This document shows positions 23,108-31,224 of a DNA stretch of 57,574 nucleotides, piece by piece (the stretch's first letter is position 1; each line of letters starts with the position of its first letter). The translations under genes and the position numbers were made by a program. The stretch covers positions 1 through 57,574 of the forward strand of contig CAKPHD010000004.1 in NCBI GenBank assembly GCA_934155625.1. The letters are read 5' to 3'. The notes under the pieces were generated by a model that was not told the DNA's origin, searched no databases, and saw nothing but the letters and a program-made list of their open reading frames with translations. The DNA comes from an uncultured Clostridia bacterium. GTDB taxonomy: Bacteria > Bacillota > Clostridia > TANB77 > CAG-508.

Positions 23108-25234
23108 ATGAAAGTTATTAAAAGAGACGGAAGAACAATTGATTTTGATAGACACAAGGTAGAAGTTGCAATTCAAAAAGCAAACAAAGAAGTAAGAGGA
23201 AAAGAAAAAGCTACAAAACAAGAAATTGATGAAATTATTGAATATATTGAAGACTTAGGTAAAAAGAGAATGCTAGTTGAAGATATTCAAGATGTAATTG
23301 AAGAAAAATTAATGGAATTTGATAAATATGAATTAGCAAAAAAATATATAGTTTATAGATATACAAGAGCATTAGTAAGAAAATCAAATACAACAGATGA
23401 ATCAATATTAGGATTAATCAGAAACGAAAATAAAGAATTAGCAGAAGAAAATTCAAATAAAAACACAATGTTAGCTTCAACGCAAAGAGATTATATTGCT
23501 GGAGAGGTTTCAAGAGATTTAACTAGAAGAATGTTATTACCAGAAAAAATATCAAAAGCACATGAAGACGGAATCTTACATTTCCATGATGCTGATTATT
23601 ATGTACAACCAATATTCAATTGTTGCTTAATAAATATAGGAGATATGCTAGATAATGGAACTGCAATGAATGGAAAAATGATAGAAAGCCCAAAAAGTTT
23701 CCAAGTAGCATGTACAGTAACAACTCAAATAATAGCTGCAGTTGCAAGTAACCAATATGGTGGACAATCAGTAGATATGAAACATTTAGGAAAATACTTA
23801 AGAAGAAGTCATGATAAATTTCAAAAGAAATTAACAGAAAAATATGGTGGCAAACTTCCTAAACAAGTAATAGATGATATGGTAAAAGATAGAGTAAAAG
23901 AAGAACTTTCAGCAGGTGTACAAACAATTCAATATCAAATAAATACATTAATGACAACAAATGGACAATCACCATTTGTAACACTATTCTTACATTTAGA
24001 GCCAGATGATGAATATATAGAAGAAAATGCAATGATAATAGAAGAGGTTTTAAAACAAAGAATTGAAGGAATTAAAAATGAAGTTGGAGTATATGTAACA
24101 CCAGCATTTCCTAAATTAATATATGTATTAGACGAACATAACTGTCTAAAAGGTGGAAAATATGATTATTTGACAAAATTAGCAGTAAAATGTTCTGCAA
24201 AAAGAATGTATCCAGATTATATTTCTGCAAAGAAAATGAAAGAAAATTATGAAGGAAATGTATTTAGCCCAATGGGATGTAGAAGTTTCTTAGCACCTTG
24301 GAAAGATGAAAATGGAAATTATAAATTTGAAGGAAGATTTAATCAAGGTGTTGTAAGTATCAACTTACCACAAATAGGAATAATATCACAAGGTGATGAA
24401 GAAAAATTCTGGAAATTATTTGATGAAAGACTAGAAATTTGTAAAGAAGCATTAATGTGTAGACATTATGCATTAGTAGGAACAAAATCAGATATTTCAC
24501 CAATTCATTGGCAAAATGGAGCTATTGCTCGTTTAGAAAAAGGAGAGAAAATAGATAAATATTTATATGGTGGATATTCAAGTATATCATTAGGATATAT
24601 TGGTATATATGAACTTACAAAATTGATGAAAGGTGTTTCTCATACAACAAAAGAAGGACATGATTTTGCAATAAAGGTTATGAAACATTTAAATGAAACA
24701 ATTGAAAAATGGAAAAAAGAAACTAATATTGGATTTGCATTATATGGAACACCAGCAGAAAGTTTATGCTATAGATTTGCTCGTATAGACAAAGAAAAAT
24801 TTGGAAGTATTCCAGATGTAACAGATAAGGGATATTATACAAATTCATACCATGTTGATGTTAGAGAAAAAATCGATGCATTTAGTAAACTTAAATTTGA
24901 AAGTGAATTCCAACCAATGTCTCAAGGTGGAGCTATTTCTTATGTGGAAGTTCCAAATATGAAGAATAATTTACAAGCTCTTGAAGAGGTTGTTAAATAT
25001 ATTTATGATAATATTCAATATGCAGAATTTAATACAAAATCTGATTATTGCCAAGTATGTGGATATGATGGAGAAATGATTATTAATGATAATAATGAAT
25101 GGGAATGCCCACAATGTGGAAATAAAGATCATTCAAAATTAAATGTTGTTCGCCGTACTTGTGGATATTTAGGAGAGAATTTCTGGAATGTTGGAAAGAC
25201 TAAAGAAATTAAGTCTAGAGTTTTACATTTATAA
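23108..25234 (+). CDS. nrdD: Anaerobic (class III) ribonucleoside-triphosphate reductase, second copy
   Basis: Complete 708-residue protein. An ATP-cone (residues 2-90, starting KVIKRDGRTIDFD) provides allosteric control. The catalytic barrel includes MGCRSFL, and the C-terminus has zinc cysteines C648/C651 and C667/C670 and the radical glycine G686 in RRTCGYLG. It shares domain order with the nrdD at the start of the window but differs throughout, so it is an old paralogue. No nrdG is adjacent; it must rely on the one at 2186 or one outside. ATG 23108 has AAAGGAAATGGGG upstream. A TATAAT at 23012-23017 is the likely -10 with no clear -35, which hints at activator dependence. Confidence 0.97.
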   Translation: MKVIKRDGRTIDFDRHKVEVAIQKANKEVRGKEKATKQEIDEIIEYIEDLGKKRMLVEDIQDVIEEKLMEFDKYELAKKYIVYRYTRALVRKSNTTDESILGLIRNENKELAEENSNKNTMLASTQRDYIAGEVSRDLTRRMLLPEKISKAHEDGILHFHDADYYVQPIFNCCLINIGDMLDNGTAMNGKMIESPKSFQVACTVTTQIIAAVASNQYGGQSVDMKHLGKYLRRSHDKFQKKLTEKYGGKLPKQVIDDMVKDRVKEELSAGVQTIQYQINTLMTTNGQSPFVTLFLHLEPDDEYIEENAMIIEEVLKQRIEGIKNEVGVYVTPAFPKLIYVLDEHNCLKGGKYDYLTKLAVKCSAKRMYPDYISAKKMKENYEGNVFSPMGCRSFLAPWKDENGNYKFEGRFNQGVVSINLPQIGIISQGDEEKFWKLFDERLEICKEALMCRHYALVGTKSDISPIHWQNGAIARLEKGEKIDKYLYGGYSSISLGYIGIYELTKLMKGVSHTTKEGHDFAIKVMKHLNETIEKWKKETNIGFALYGTPAESLCYRFARIDKEKFGSIPDVTDKGYYTNSYHVDVREKIDAFSKLKFESEFQPMSQGGAISYVEVPNMKNNLQALEEVVKYIYDNIQYAEFNTKSDYCQVCGYDGEMIINDNNEWECPQCGNKDHSKLNVVRRTCGYLGENFWNVGKTKEIKSRVLHL

Positions 25235-25242
25235 TAAAATTT

Positions 25243-25276
25243 AGCTGTACTAGATATATTTTAGTACAGCTTTTAT
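25243..25276 (+). terminator. Rho-independent terminator after nrdD
   Basis: 10-bp stem AGCTGTACTA / TAGTACAGCT, 9-base loop, short T-run. Confidence 0.85.
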
Positions 25277-25277
25277 A

Positions 25278-25292
25278 GTTGCAATTCATAAC
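25278..25292. repeat. Intergenic palindromic motif, copy 3 (inverted)
   Basis: GTTGCAATTCATAAC matches the reverse complement of the motif at 13755 at 12 of 15 positions, all differences being transitions. It lies directly upstream of the inverted-repeat element. Confidence 0.35.
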
Positions 25293-25307
25293 TTATAGAA
25301 TGTTGCA

Positions 25308-25461
25308 TTTAGAAATTAATAATATATTGTTTTTTTATACCTTGGTGTCGCAATCTTCATATTAAAATTAATAGTATGTAGATTGCTCCATATCGCATTC
25401 GTTTGGCTCATTTGGTCGCTTACGCGGTATTTCAAAAACAATATATTATTAATTTTCTAAA
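25308..25461. mobile_element. MITE-like inverted-repeat element
   Basis: About 154 bp bounded by near-perfect inverted repeats: AGAAATTAATAATATATTG plus TTTTT on the left (25311-25334) and the matching arm on the right (25435-25458), extended by TTTAG/CTAAA outside and ATACC/GGTAT inside. The interior is richer in G and C than its surroundings and has a nested stem GCAATCT / AGATTGC (25350-25356, 25380-25386). The minus strand carries a 31-codon ORF starting ATGAGCCAAACG that runs through the left arm. It is not a terminator or part of the heat-shock promoter that follows. Most likely a non-autonomous mobile repeat; an RNA gene is the alternative. Confidence 0.6.
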
Positions 25462-25508
25462 ATAAATAAAATTTAGTTATGAAGTGTAATGTAAAAAAAT
25501 ACAAAAAA

Positions 25509-25535
25509 TTAGCAAAAACACTTGACAAGTGCTAA
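25509..25535. promoter_or_regulatory. CIRCE operator, upstream copy overlapping the -35 box
   Basis: TTAGCAAAA-N9-AAGTGCTAA, the HrcA operator layout (consensus TTAGCACTC-N9-GAGTGCTAA) with a degenerate left arm. It covers the -35 TTGACA. Confidence 0.7.
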
Positions 25536-25550
25536 AAAGTATAGTATCAT
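25522..25550 (+). promoter_or_regulatory. Heat-shock operon promoter
   Basis: TTGACA (25522-25527), 17-base spacer, TATCAT (25545-25550). It lies between and within two CIRCE elements. Confidence 0.85.
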
Positions 25551-25561
25551 AATATACGAAA

Positions 25562-25588
25562 TTAGCAAACAGACAAACAGAGTGCTAA
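25562..25588. promoter_or_regulatory. CIRCE operator, downstream copy
   Basis: TTAGCAAAC-N9-GAGTGCTAA just after the transcription start, the classical HrcA binding position. The right arm is a perfect match to consensus. Confidence 0.9.
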
Positions 25589-25629
25589 AAGCAAGCTAAC
25601 AATTCCTAAAAATTAAGGAGGAATAAAAA

Positions 25630-26652
25630 GTGTTAGAAGAAAGAAAAAAAAGAGTATTACAAGCAATAGTAGAAGAATATATTCAAACAGCAGAACCTGT
25701 AAGTTCAAATGCAATAATGAACATGGAAGGACTAGAATGTAGCAGTGCAACAATAAGAAATGAAATGGCAGAACTAGAAAAGATGGGATACTTAGAAAAA
25801 CCACATACATCAGCAGGAAGAGTACCATCAGCAAAAGGATATAGATACTATGTAGATGAACTATTACAAGAAGATAAAATAACATTAGATGAAATTAAAT
25901 ATATTAGTGAAAAGTTAGAAACAAAAGTAAATGAACTAGAAGAAATAACAAAAATAGCATCAAATACAATATCAGAAATAACACATTATACAACAGTTTC
26001 AATAGGACCAAGTTCAGAAGTACAAAAAATAGAAAACATAAAATTTGTATTATTAAGCCCTAGAATGATGATGGCTGTAATCTTAACAGATTCAGGATTA
26101 GTAAAAGAAACAATAATAAAATTTGATGAAGACATTACAGAAAATCAAGTTCAAACACTAAGCTATATGTTTAACAACAAATTAAAAGGAGAACCTATAA
26201 CGAAGATTGATAAACCATTAGAAAAGTATTTGGTAGAAGAAATGAGTTATAGTGTAAAATTAATAAAGCCAATTATTGAGCAAATGAAAAAAGTAGTAGA
26301 AGAAGAAAGTGTACATTTAGAAGGTGCTAATAAATTATTTGAACTACCAGAATTTAATAGTTTAGAAGTTGCAAAAAACTTTGTAAATATATTAGATGAA
26401 AAAGACCTAATGGCAGATATGTTAAACACAGGATTTGCAAAAGATATAAATGTATATATAGGCGAAGAAAATGAAAAAGAAGAATTAAAAGACTTTAGTG
26501 TAGTAACATTCAAACATAGAATAGGAAATAAAGATTTGGGAACAATTGGAATAATAGGACCTAAAAGAATGGATTATGCAAAAGTAATTTCTGTAATGAA
26601 ATATATTAGTAAGAAATTAAACAAAGATGATTCAGAAAATAATACAAATTAA
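25630..26652 (+). CDS. hrcA: Heat-inducible transcription repressor HrcA
   Basis: Represses the class I heat-shock operon by binding CIRCE; folding of HrcA is monitored by chaperonins. 340 residues, with the N-terminal winged helix (RKKRVLQAIVEEYIQTAEPV, SSATIRNEMAELEKMGYL, SAGRVPSAKGYRYYVD) and the C-terminal GAF-like HrcA domain. The start is GTG 25630 with AAGGAGG 8 bases before it; no nearby ATG fits. It is first in hrcA-grpE-dnaK-dnaJ and negatively autoregulated through the two CIRCE elements. Confidence 0.97.
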   Translation: MLEERKKRVLQAIVEEYIQTAEPVSSNAIMNMEGLECSSATIRNEMAELEKMGYLEKPHTSAGRVPSAKGYRYYVDELLQEDKITLDEIKYISEKLETKVNELEEITKIASNTISEITHYTTVSIGPSSEVQKIENIKFVLLSPRMMMAVILTDSGLVKETIIKFDEDITENQVQTLSYMFNNKLKGEPITKIDKPLEKYLVEEMSYSVKLIKPIIEQMKKVVEEESVHLEGANKLFELPEFNSLEVAKNFVNILDEKDLMADMLNTGFAKDINVYIGEENEKEELKDFSVVTFKHRIGNKDLGTIGIIGPKRMDYAKVISVMKYISKKLNKDDSENNTN

Positions 26653-26669
26653 AAGAAAGAAGGTATAAA

Positions 26670-27158
26670 ATGGATAAAGAAGAAAATGTTGAAAAAGTTG
26701 AAAACAAAGAAGAAAATGATTGCATAATAGATCCAAAACAACAAGAACTTGATGAATTAAATGACAGATATAAAAGAGTTATGGCAGAATTCGAAAATTA
26801 CAAAAAAAGAAGTAGTAAAGAACGTGAAACATTATATAATTCGATACTTGGAGATATTGTAGAAGTATTTTTACCAATAGTAGATAATCTAGAAAATGCT
26901 TTAAAAGTTGAAACACAAGATGCTGAATACAAAAAAGGTATAGAACTAGTTTTAAAGCAATTTAAAGATGTTTTAAAAACAAAAGGAGTTGAAGAAATTC
27001 CAGCTGTTGGAGAAACTTTTGATCCAAGTTTACACGAGGCTGTAAGTAGTGTTCAAGACCCAGATAAAAATGCTCAAGAAATTGTGCAAGAATATAGAAA
27101 GGGTTACAAAATAGGAAACAGAGTTATACGCCATTCTATGGTCGTAGTAGCTAATTAG
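26670..27158 (+). CDS. grpE: Nucleotide exchange factor GrpE
   Basis: Releases ADP from DnaK. 162 residues: an acidic charged N-terminus, the long dimerising helix (DELNDRYKRVMAEFENYKKR), and the C-terminal beta-wing (FDPSLHEAVSSVQDP and GYKIGNRVIRHSMVVV), all as in the family. It follows hrcA by 17 bases with AGAAAGG before ATG 26670. The longer gap to dnaK contains a structured RNA. Confidence 0.97.
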   Translation: MDKEENVEKVENKEENDCIIDPKQQELDELNDRYKRVMAEFENYKKRSSKERETLYNSILGDIVEVFLPIVDNLENALKVETQDAEYKKGIELVLKQFKDVLKTKGVEEIPAVGETFDPSLHEAVSSVQDPDKNAQEIVQEYRKGYKIGNRVIRHSMVVVAN

Positions 27159-27203
27159 CATTAAAAAATAAAATAGTTATTAATTTTAAAAATATATTAT
27201 ATA

Positions 27204-27310
27204 AAGTCAGCGTATATCTTGAAAAGAAAGTAATCACTAATTCACAAGGTGAGGGGACATATCTTATCCCTAGTGGATGTGACGAAATATAAAGATGTGT
27301 CACCTGACTT
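27204..27310 (+). ncRNA. Structured RNA in the grpE-dnaK gap (dnaK leader)
   Basis: About 107 nt that fold into a closed multi-branch structure: P1 AAGTCAG / CTGACTT (27204-27210 with 27304-27310), P2 TATATCTT / AAGATGTG (27213-27220 with 27292-27299, two G-U pairs), an inner stem TCACTA / TAGTGG (27234-27239 with 27271-27276), and two hairpins inside it, TCAC-AAG-GTGA and GGGA-loop-TCCC. No T-tract follows, so it is not a terminator. It ends 27 bases before the dnaK start. It may protect, process or thermally regulate the dnaKJ part of the mRNA. I do not recognise a named RNA family. Confidence 0.55.
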
Positions 27311-27337
27311 AAAGTAAAAGAAAGGAAGTAATTAATT

Positions 27338-29197
27338 ATGGGAAAAATAATAGGAATTGACTTAGGAACAACAAATTCATGTGTAGCAGTAATGGAAGGA
27401 GGAGAACCAGTAGTAATACCAAATGCAGAAGGAAACAGAACAACACCATCTGTAGTAGCATTCTCTAAAAATGGAGAAAGATTAGTAGGACAAATAGCAA
27501 AACGTCAAGCAGTAACAAATCCAGAAAATACTGTTATATCAATAAAAAGAAAAATGGGAACAAACGAAAAAGTAGATATTGATGGAGATAAATTCTCACC
27601 ACAAGAAATATCAGCAATGATATTACAAAAATTAAAAGCAGATGCTGAAAATTATTTAGGACAAAAAGTAACTCAAGCAGTTATTACAGTACCAGCATAC
27701 TTCAGTGATAGTCAAAGACAAGCAACAAAAGATGCAGGAAAAATAGCAGGACTTGAAGTATTAAGAATTATCAATGAACCAACAGCAGCATCATTAGCTT
27801 ACGGAATGGATAAAGAACAAGATCAAAAAATTATGATATATGACTTAGGTGGAGGAACATTCGATGTATCTATACTAGATATTGGTGATGGTGTATTTGA
27901 AGTATTAGCAACAAATGGTAATACACATTTAGGTGGAGATGACTTTGATGAAGCAATAATCAAATACTTAGTTGACGAATTCAAAAAATCAAACGGAATT
28001 GATTTATCAACAGATAAAATGGCAATGCAAAGATTAAAAGAAGCAGCAGAAAAAGCAAAAATTGAATTATCAGGTGTTCAACAAACACAAATCAATTTAC
28101 CATTTATCACAGCTGATAGCACAGGACCAAAACACTTAGATGTAACATTAACAAGATCAAAATTTGAAGAATTAATACACGACTTAGTAGAAGCAACAGC
28201 TGGACCAGTTAACCAAGCATTAAAAGATGCTGGATTAACAGCAAATGATGTTCACAAAGTATTATTAGTTGGTGGATCTACAAGAGTTCCAGCAGTTCAA
28301 GAAGTTGTTAAGAGAATAACAGGAAAAGAACCAGATAAAGGAATAAACCCAGACGAATGTGTTGCTATTGGTGCAGCAATCCAAGGTGGTGTATTATCAG
28401 GAGATGTTAAAGACTTAGTATTATTAGATGTAACACCATTATCATTAGGTATTGAAACATATGGTGGAGTATTCACAAAATTAATAGACAGAAACACAAC
28501 AATACCAACAAAAAAATCACAAATATTTTCAACAGCAGCAGATGGTCAAACATCAGTAGAAGTTCACGTATTACAAGGTGAAAGAGAAATGGCTGCATAT
28601 AACAAAACATTAGGAAGATTCCAATTAACAGGAATTCCAGCAGCACCAAGAGGAGTTCCTCAAATAGAAGTAACATTTGACATAGATGCAAATGGTATAG
28701 TTCATGTATCTGCAAAAGATATGGCAACAGGAAATGAACAAAATGTATCAATTACAGCGTCAACAAACTTAACAGATGAAGATATTGAAAAAGCTGTTAA
28801 AGATGCAGAAGCACATGCTGAAGAAGACAAAAAGAAGAAAGAAGAAATCGAAGTTAAAAATAATGCTGAAAGCTTAATTTACAATAGTGAAAAAACATTA
28901 GGAGAATTAGGAGATAAAATTAGTGGAGAAGAAAAAGCTAAAGTAGAAGCTGAAATCGAAAATACAAGAAAAGCTCTTGATTCAAATAATACAGAAAACA
29001 TCAAAGAAGCTACAGAAAAATTAACAAAAGTATTTTATGAAATGTCTGAACAATTATATAAAAATGCAAATCCAAATGGAGGAGTAGATCCAAATGCAGC
29101 AGGAACTGAAGCAAATGGAACAGATGCAAATAATGCTGGAAATGACGGAACAGTATATGATGCAGATTACAAAGTAGAAGATGATGACAACAAATAA
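27338..29197 (+). CDS. dnaK: Molecular chaperone DnaK (Hsp70)
   Basis: ATP-driven chaperone. 619 residues, with the actin-like ATPase (GIDLGTTNSCVAVMEGG at 5-21; IYDLGGGTFDVSILDIGDG; VLLVGGSTRVPAVQ) and the substrate-binding domain followed by a helical lid. The protein has the shorter N-terminal domain typical of Gram-positive DnaK. The C-terminal tail is Asn/Ala/Gly-rich and ends DADYKVEDDDNK, a weak variant of the usual acidic end. GAAAGGAAG precedes ATG 27338. Confidence 0.98.
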   Translation: MGKIIGIDLGTTNSCVAVMEGGEPVVIPNAEGNRTTPSVVAFSKNGERLVGQIAKRQAVTNPENTVISIKRKMGTNEKVDIDGDKFSPQEISAMILQKLKADAENYLGQKVTQAVITVPAYFSDSQRQATKDAGKIAGLEVLRIINEPTAASLAYGMDKEQDQKIMIYDLGGGTFDVSILDIGDGVFEVLATNGNTHLGGDDFDEAIIKYLVDEFKKSNGIDLSTDKMAMQRLKEAAEKAKIELSGVQQTQINLPFITADSTGPKHLDVTLTRSKFEELIHDLVEATAGPVNQALKDAGLTANDVHKVLLVGGSTRVPAVQEVVKRITGKEPDKGINPDECVAIGAAIQGGVLSGDVKDLVLLDVTPLSLGIETYGGVFTKLIDRNTTIPTKKSQIFSTAADGQTSVEVHVLQGEREMAAYNKTLGRFQLTGIPAAPRGVPQIEVTFDIDANGIVHVSAKDMATGNEQNVSITASTNLTDEDIEKAVKDAEAHAEEDKKKKEEIEVKNNAESLIYNSEKTLGELGDKISGEEKAKVEAEIENTRKALDSNNTENIKEATEKLTKVFYEMSEQLYKNANPNGGVDPNAAGTEANGTDANNAGNDGTVYDADYKVEDDDNK

Positions 29198-29216
29198 TAT
29201 ATAAAAAAATAAAGAG

Positions 29217-29242
29217 GCAGGCAGAATTGAATATCTGCCTGC
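29217..29242 (+). terminator. GC-rich hairpin between dnaK and dnaJ
   Basis: Perfect 8-bp stem GCAGGCAG / CTGCCTGC with a 10-base loop. The tail AAGTTTAATG is a poor T-tract, so it probably attenuates or stabilises rather than fully terminates, lowering DnaJ relative to DnaK. Confidence 0.6.
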
Positions 29243-29279
29243 AAGTTTAATGTTAGAGAAGGATAAAGAGGTGAAATAG

Positions 29280-30443
29280 ATGGCTGCAAAAAAAGACTAT
29301 TATGAAATATTAGGGGTTCAAAAAACAGCAACAGATGATGAGTTAAAAAAAGCATATAGAAAAATGGCAAAAAAATATCATCCAGATGCTAACCCTGATA
29401 ATAAAGCAGAAGCAGAAGCAAAATTCAAAGAAGTAAATGAAGCTTATGAAGTGCTATCAAATCCACAAAAAAGAAAAATGTATGACCAATTTGGAACAGC
29501 AGATCCTCAAGGATTTGGAGGAGCTGGAGGACCATTTGGTGGAGGAAATTATTATTCATATACATCTTCTGGTTTCGATGGATTCTCAGATTTCGGAGAC
29601 TTAGGAGACATATTTTCATCAATTTTTGGTGGAGGTGCTAGAACTGGTGCAAGAGCACAAGCTCAACGTGGACCTAGAAAAGGTGCGGACCTTAACTTAA
29701 ATATGGACATCACATTTGAAGAAGCTTTTTTAGGAGTAGAAAAAGAAATATCTATTACAAGACCAGAAACTTGCAGTATTTGTCATGGTTCAGGAGCAAG
29801 ACCAGGTACATCTGTTACAAAATGTCCAACATGTAATGGAACAGGAACAGTAAGACAAGTTCAAAATACAATACTTGGACAAATGCAAACAAGTAGAACT
29901 TGTACAGCATGTCATGGAACTGGTGAAATAATAAAAGAACCTTGTGATAATTGCAAAGGAAAGGGAACTGTTAGAAAACAAGCCAAAATAAAAGTTAAAA
30001 TTCCAGCAGGTATAGATAATAATCAAACAGTAGTATTAAGAGGAGAGGGGGAACCTGGAGAAAAAGGTGGACCTAAAGGCGATTTATACATAACTATAAA
30101 AATGAAAAAAAGTAATGTATATACAAGACAAGGAACTACTGTAATGTGTGAAGTGCCAATAACAATTACACAAGCAACACTAGGAGCAAATTTGAAAATA
30201 CCAATGGTTGATGGTAGTGTGGAAAATTATATTATTCCAGAAGGAACTCAAACAGGAACCAAATTTACTATAAGAGATAGAGGATTTACTTCATTAAATT
30301 CTTCTGCTAGAGGAAATTTTGTGTTTACTGTTACAGTTCAAACTCCAAAAAGATTAAATAAGGAACAAAGAGATTTGCTAGAAAAATTAGCTAAAACTAT
30401 GAATGAACAACCTCCTATAAAAAAGAGAGGATTGTTTGGCTAA
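29280..30443 (+). CDS. dnaJ: Chaperone protein DnaJ (Hsp40)
   Basis: Co-chaperone that delivers substrates to DnaK and stimulates its ATPase. 387 residues: J domain with HPD (KKYHPDANPD, about residue 34), a Gly/Phe-rich linker (FGGAGGPFGGGNYYSYTSSG), the four CxxCxGxG zinc repeats (CSICHGSG, CPTCNGTG, CTACHGTG, CDNCKGKG) and two C-terminal substrate-binding domains. AAGAGGTG precedes ATG 29280. Last gene of the heat-shock operon. Confidence 0.98.
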   Translation: MAAKKDYYEILGVQKTATDDELKKAYRKMAKKYHPDANPDNKAEAEAKFKEVNEAYEVLSNPQKRKMYDQFGTADPQGFGGAGGPFGGGNYYSYTSSGFDGFSDFGDLGDIFSSIFGGGARTGARAQAQRGPRKGADLNLNMDITFEEAFLGVEKEISITRPETCSICHGSGARPGTSVTKCPTCNGTGTVRQVQNTILGQMQTSRTCTACHGTGEIIKEPCDNCKGKGTVRKQAKIKVKIPAGIDNNQTVVLRGEGEPGEKGGPKGDLYITIKMKKSNVYTRQGTTVMCEVPITITQATLGANLKIPMVDGSVENYIIPEGTQTGTKFTIRDRGFTSLNSSARGNFVFTVTVQTPKRLNKEQRDLLEKLAKTMNEQPPIKKRGLFG

Positions 30444-30474
30444 AACAGGATTTGCAGTGTTGCAAGTCCTGTTT
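30443..30474 (+). terminator. Terminator after dnaJ
   Basis: AAACAGGA / TCCTGTTT with inner TTGCA / TGCAA pairing around a 4-base loop, starting in the dnaJ stop codon. The following T-tract is interrupted. Confidence 0.75.
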
Positions 30475-30494
30475 AAAATATTTATATAAAAAAA

Positions 30495-30523
30495 TTGCAA
30501 AAGGTAACATAATGTGATATAAT
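30495..30523 (+). promoter_or_regulatory. Promoter of the hypothetical gene at 30597
   Basis: TTGCAA (30495-30500), 17-base spacer, extended -10 TGATATAAT ending at 30523. Confidence 0.8.
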
Positions 30524-30596
30524 ATGGCAGTAACGCAAAGAAATGAGTCGAAAATAATTTTAAGGCTCATACAAAAGAAAAATGGAGGAAACAGAT

Positions 30597-31109
30597 ATGA
30601 AAAAAGAGTCAGATATGATTCAAGAAAGAAACGAATGGATTAAAAATGTATCTCAAATAATTGAGAAACGGACTTTCGAAATGCTCGAAAAAAAGGTAGA
30701 GCAAAATCAATGGGAATATTGGGAAAATCGTTTTATTCCTGTGCAGTACAGTAGTATCCAAGAAATAGGACAAGAAGTATTCAAAGAAGAAAAAGAAAAA
30801 GCTTTAGAAGAAAATTATCCAAACATAGCTAATGAAATTTGGAAAATTGTTTTTAATAATTTGGAAGAGCAATTAGCTTTATACGGATTTAAACTTGGAA
30901 CTAGAAAGCATGAGAAAGAACTAGGAATTGGAGCTATGGAGTCTGATTTAATAGCAATAGGAGAAAAAAATAATTTTTCGCAAAAAATCAAAAAGCTTTT
31001 TGAAAAAAAGAATCTGACAGATAATGTTTCTACTGAATCCTTTGAAAAGCCTCAGCAAATAGAAGAAAAAGAGGAAATTAAAGGGAAAGAAAAAACAGAA
31101 GAAGAGTAA
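30597..31109 (+). CDS. Hypothetical helical protein with acidic tail
   Basis: 170 residues, not recognised. The first 110 residues look like a compact helical domain (MIQERNEWIKNVSQIIEKRT, WEYWENRFIPVQYSSIQEIG), with LYGFKLGTRKHEKELGIGAM after it, and a Lys/Glu-rich disordered tail. No membrane segment. ATG 30597 is chosen because GGAGG lies 8 bases upstream; ATG 30582 overlaps that site. It has its own strong promoter and terminator. It contains one of the few in-frame CGG codons of the window (30668), read as ordinary sense. Confidence 0.8.
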   Translation: MKKESDMIQERNEWIKNVSQIIEKRTFEMLEKKVEQNQWEYWENRFIPVQYSSIQEIGQEVFKEEKEKALEENYPNIANEIWKIVFNNLEEQLALYGFKLGTRKHEKELGIGAMESDLIAIGEKNNFSQKIKKLFEKKNLTDNVSTESFEKPQQIEEKEEIKGKEKTEEE

Positions 31110-31112
31110 GAG

Positions 31113-31145
31113 ATAGGGCTTGTGATACAAGCCCTATTTTTTTTT
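31113..31145 (+). terminator. Strong rho-independent terminator
   Basis: 10-bp stem ATAGGGCTTG / CAAGCCCTAT, 5-base loop, eight or more T. Confidence 0.95.
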
Positions 31146-31224
31146 GAAAAATCTATTTATTTTTATTTGAAAATATAGTATAATATATTGGGAAAATTAG
31201 GTAAAAAAGAGAGGATTGATATAT

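Noticed and set aside
27204..27310. Hammerhead ribozyme or SRP RNA in the dnaK leader
   Set aside because: A GACGAAA stretch is present but the CUGAUGA core is absent, and no GGAA tetraloop hairpin of SRP RNA is seen.
31138..31224. T-box leader before trpS
   Set aside because: Only about 80 bases lie between the preceding terminator and the start, with no specifier loop or T-box sequence.
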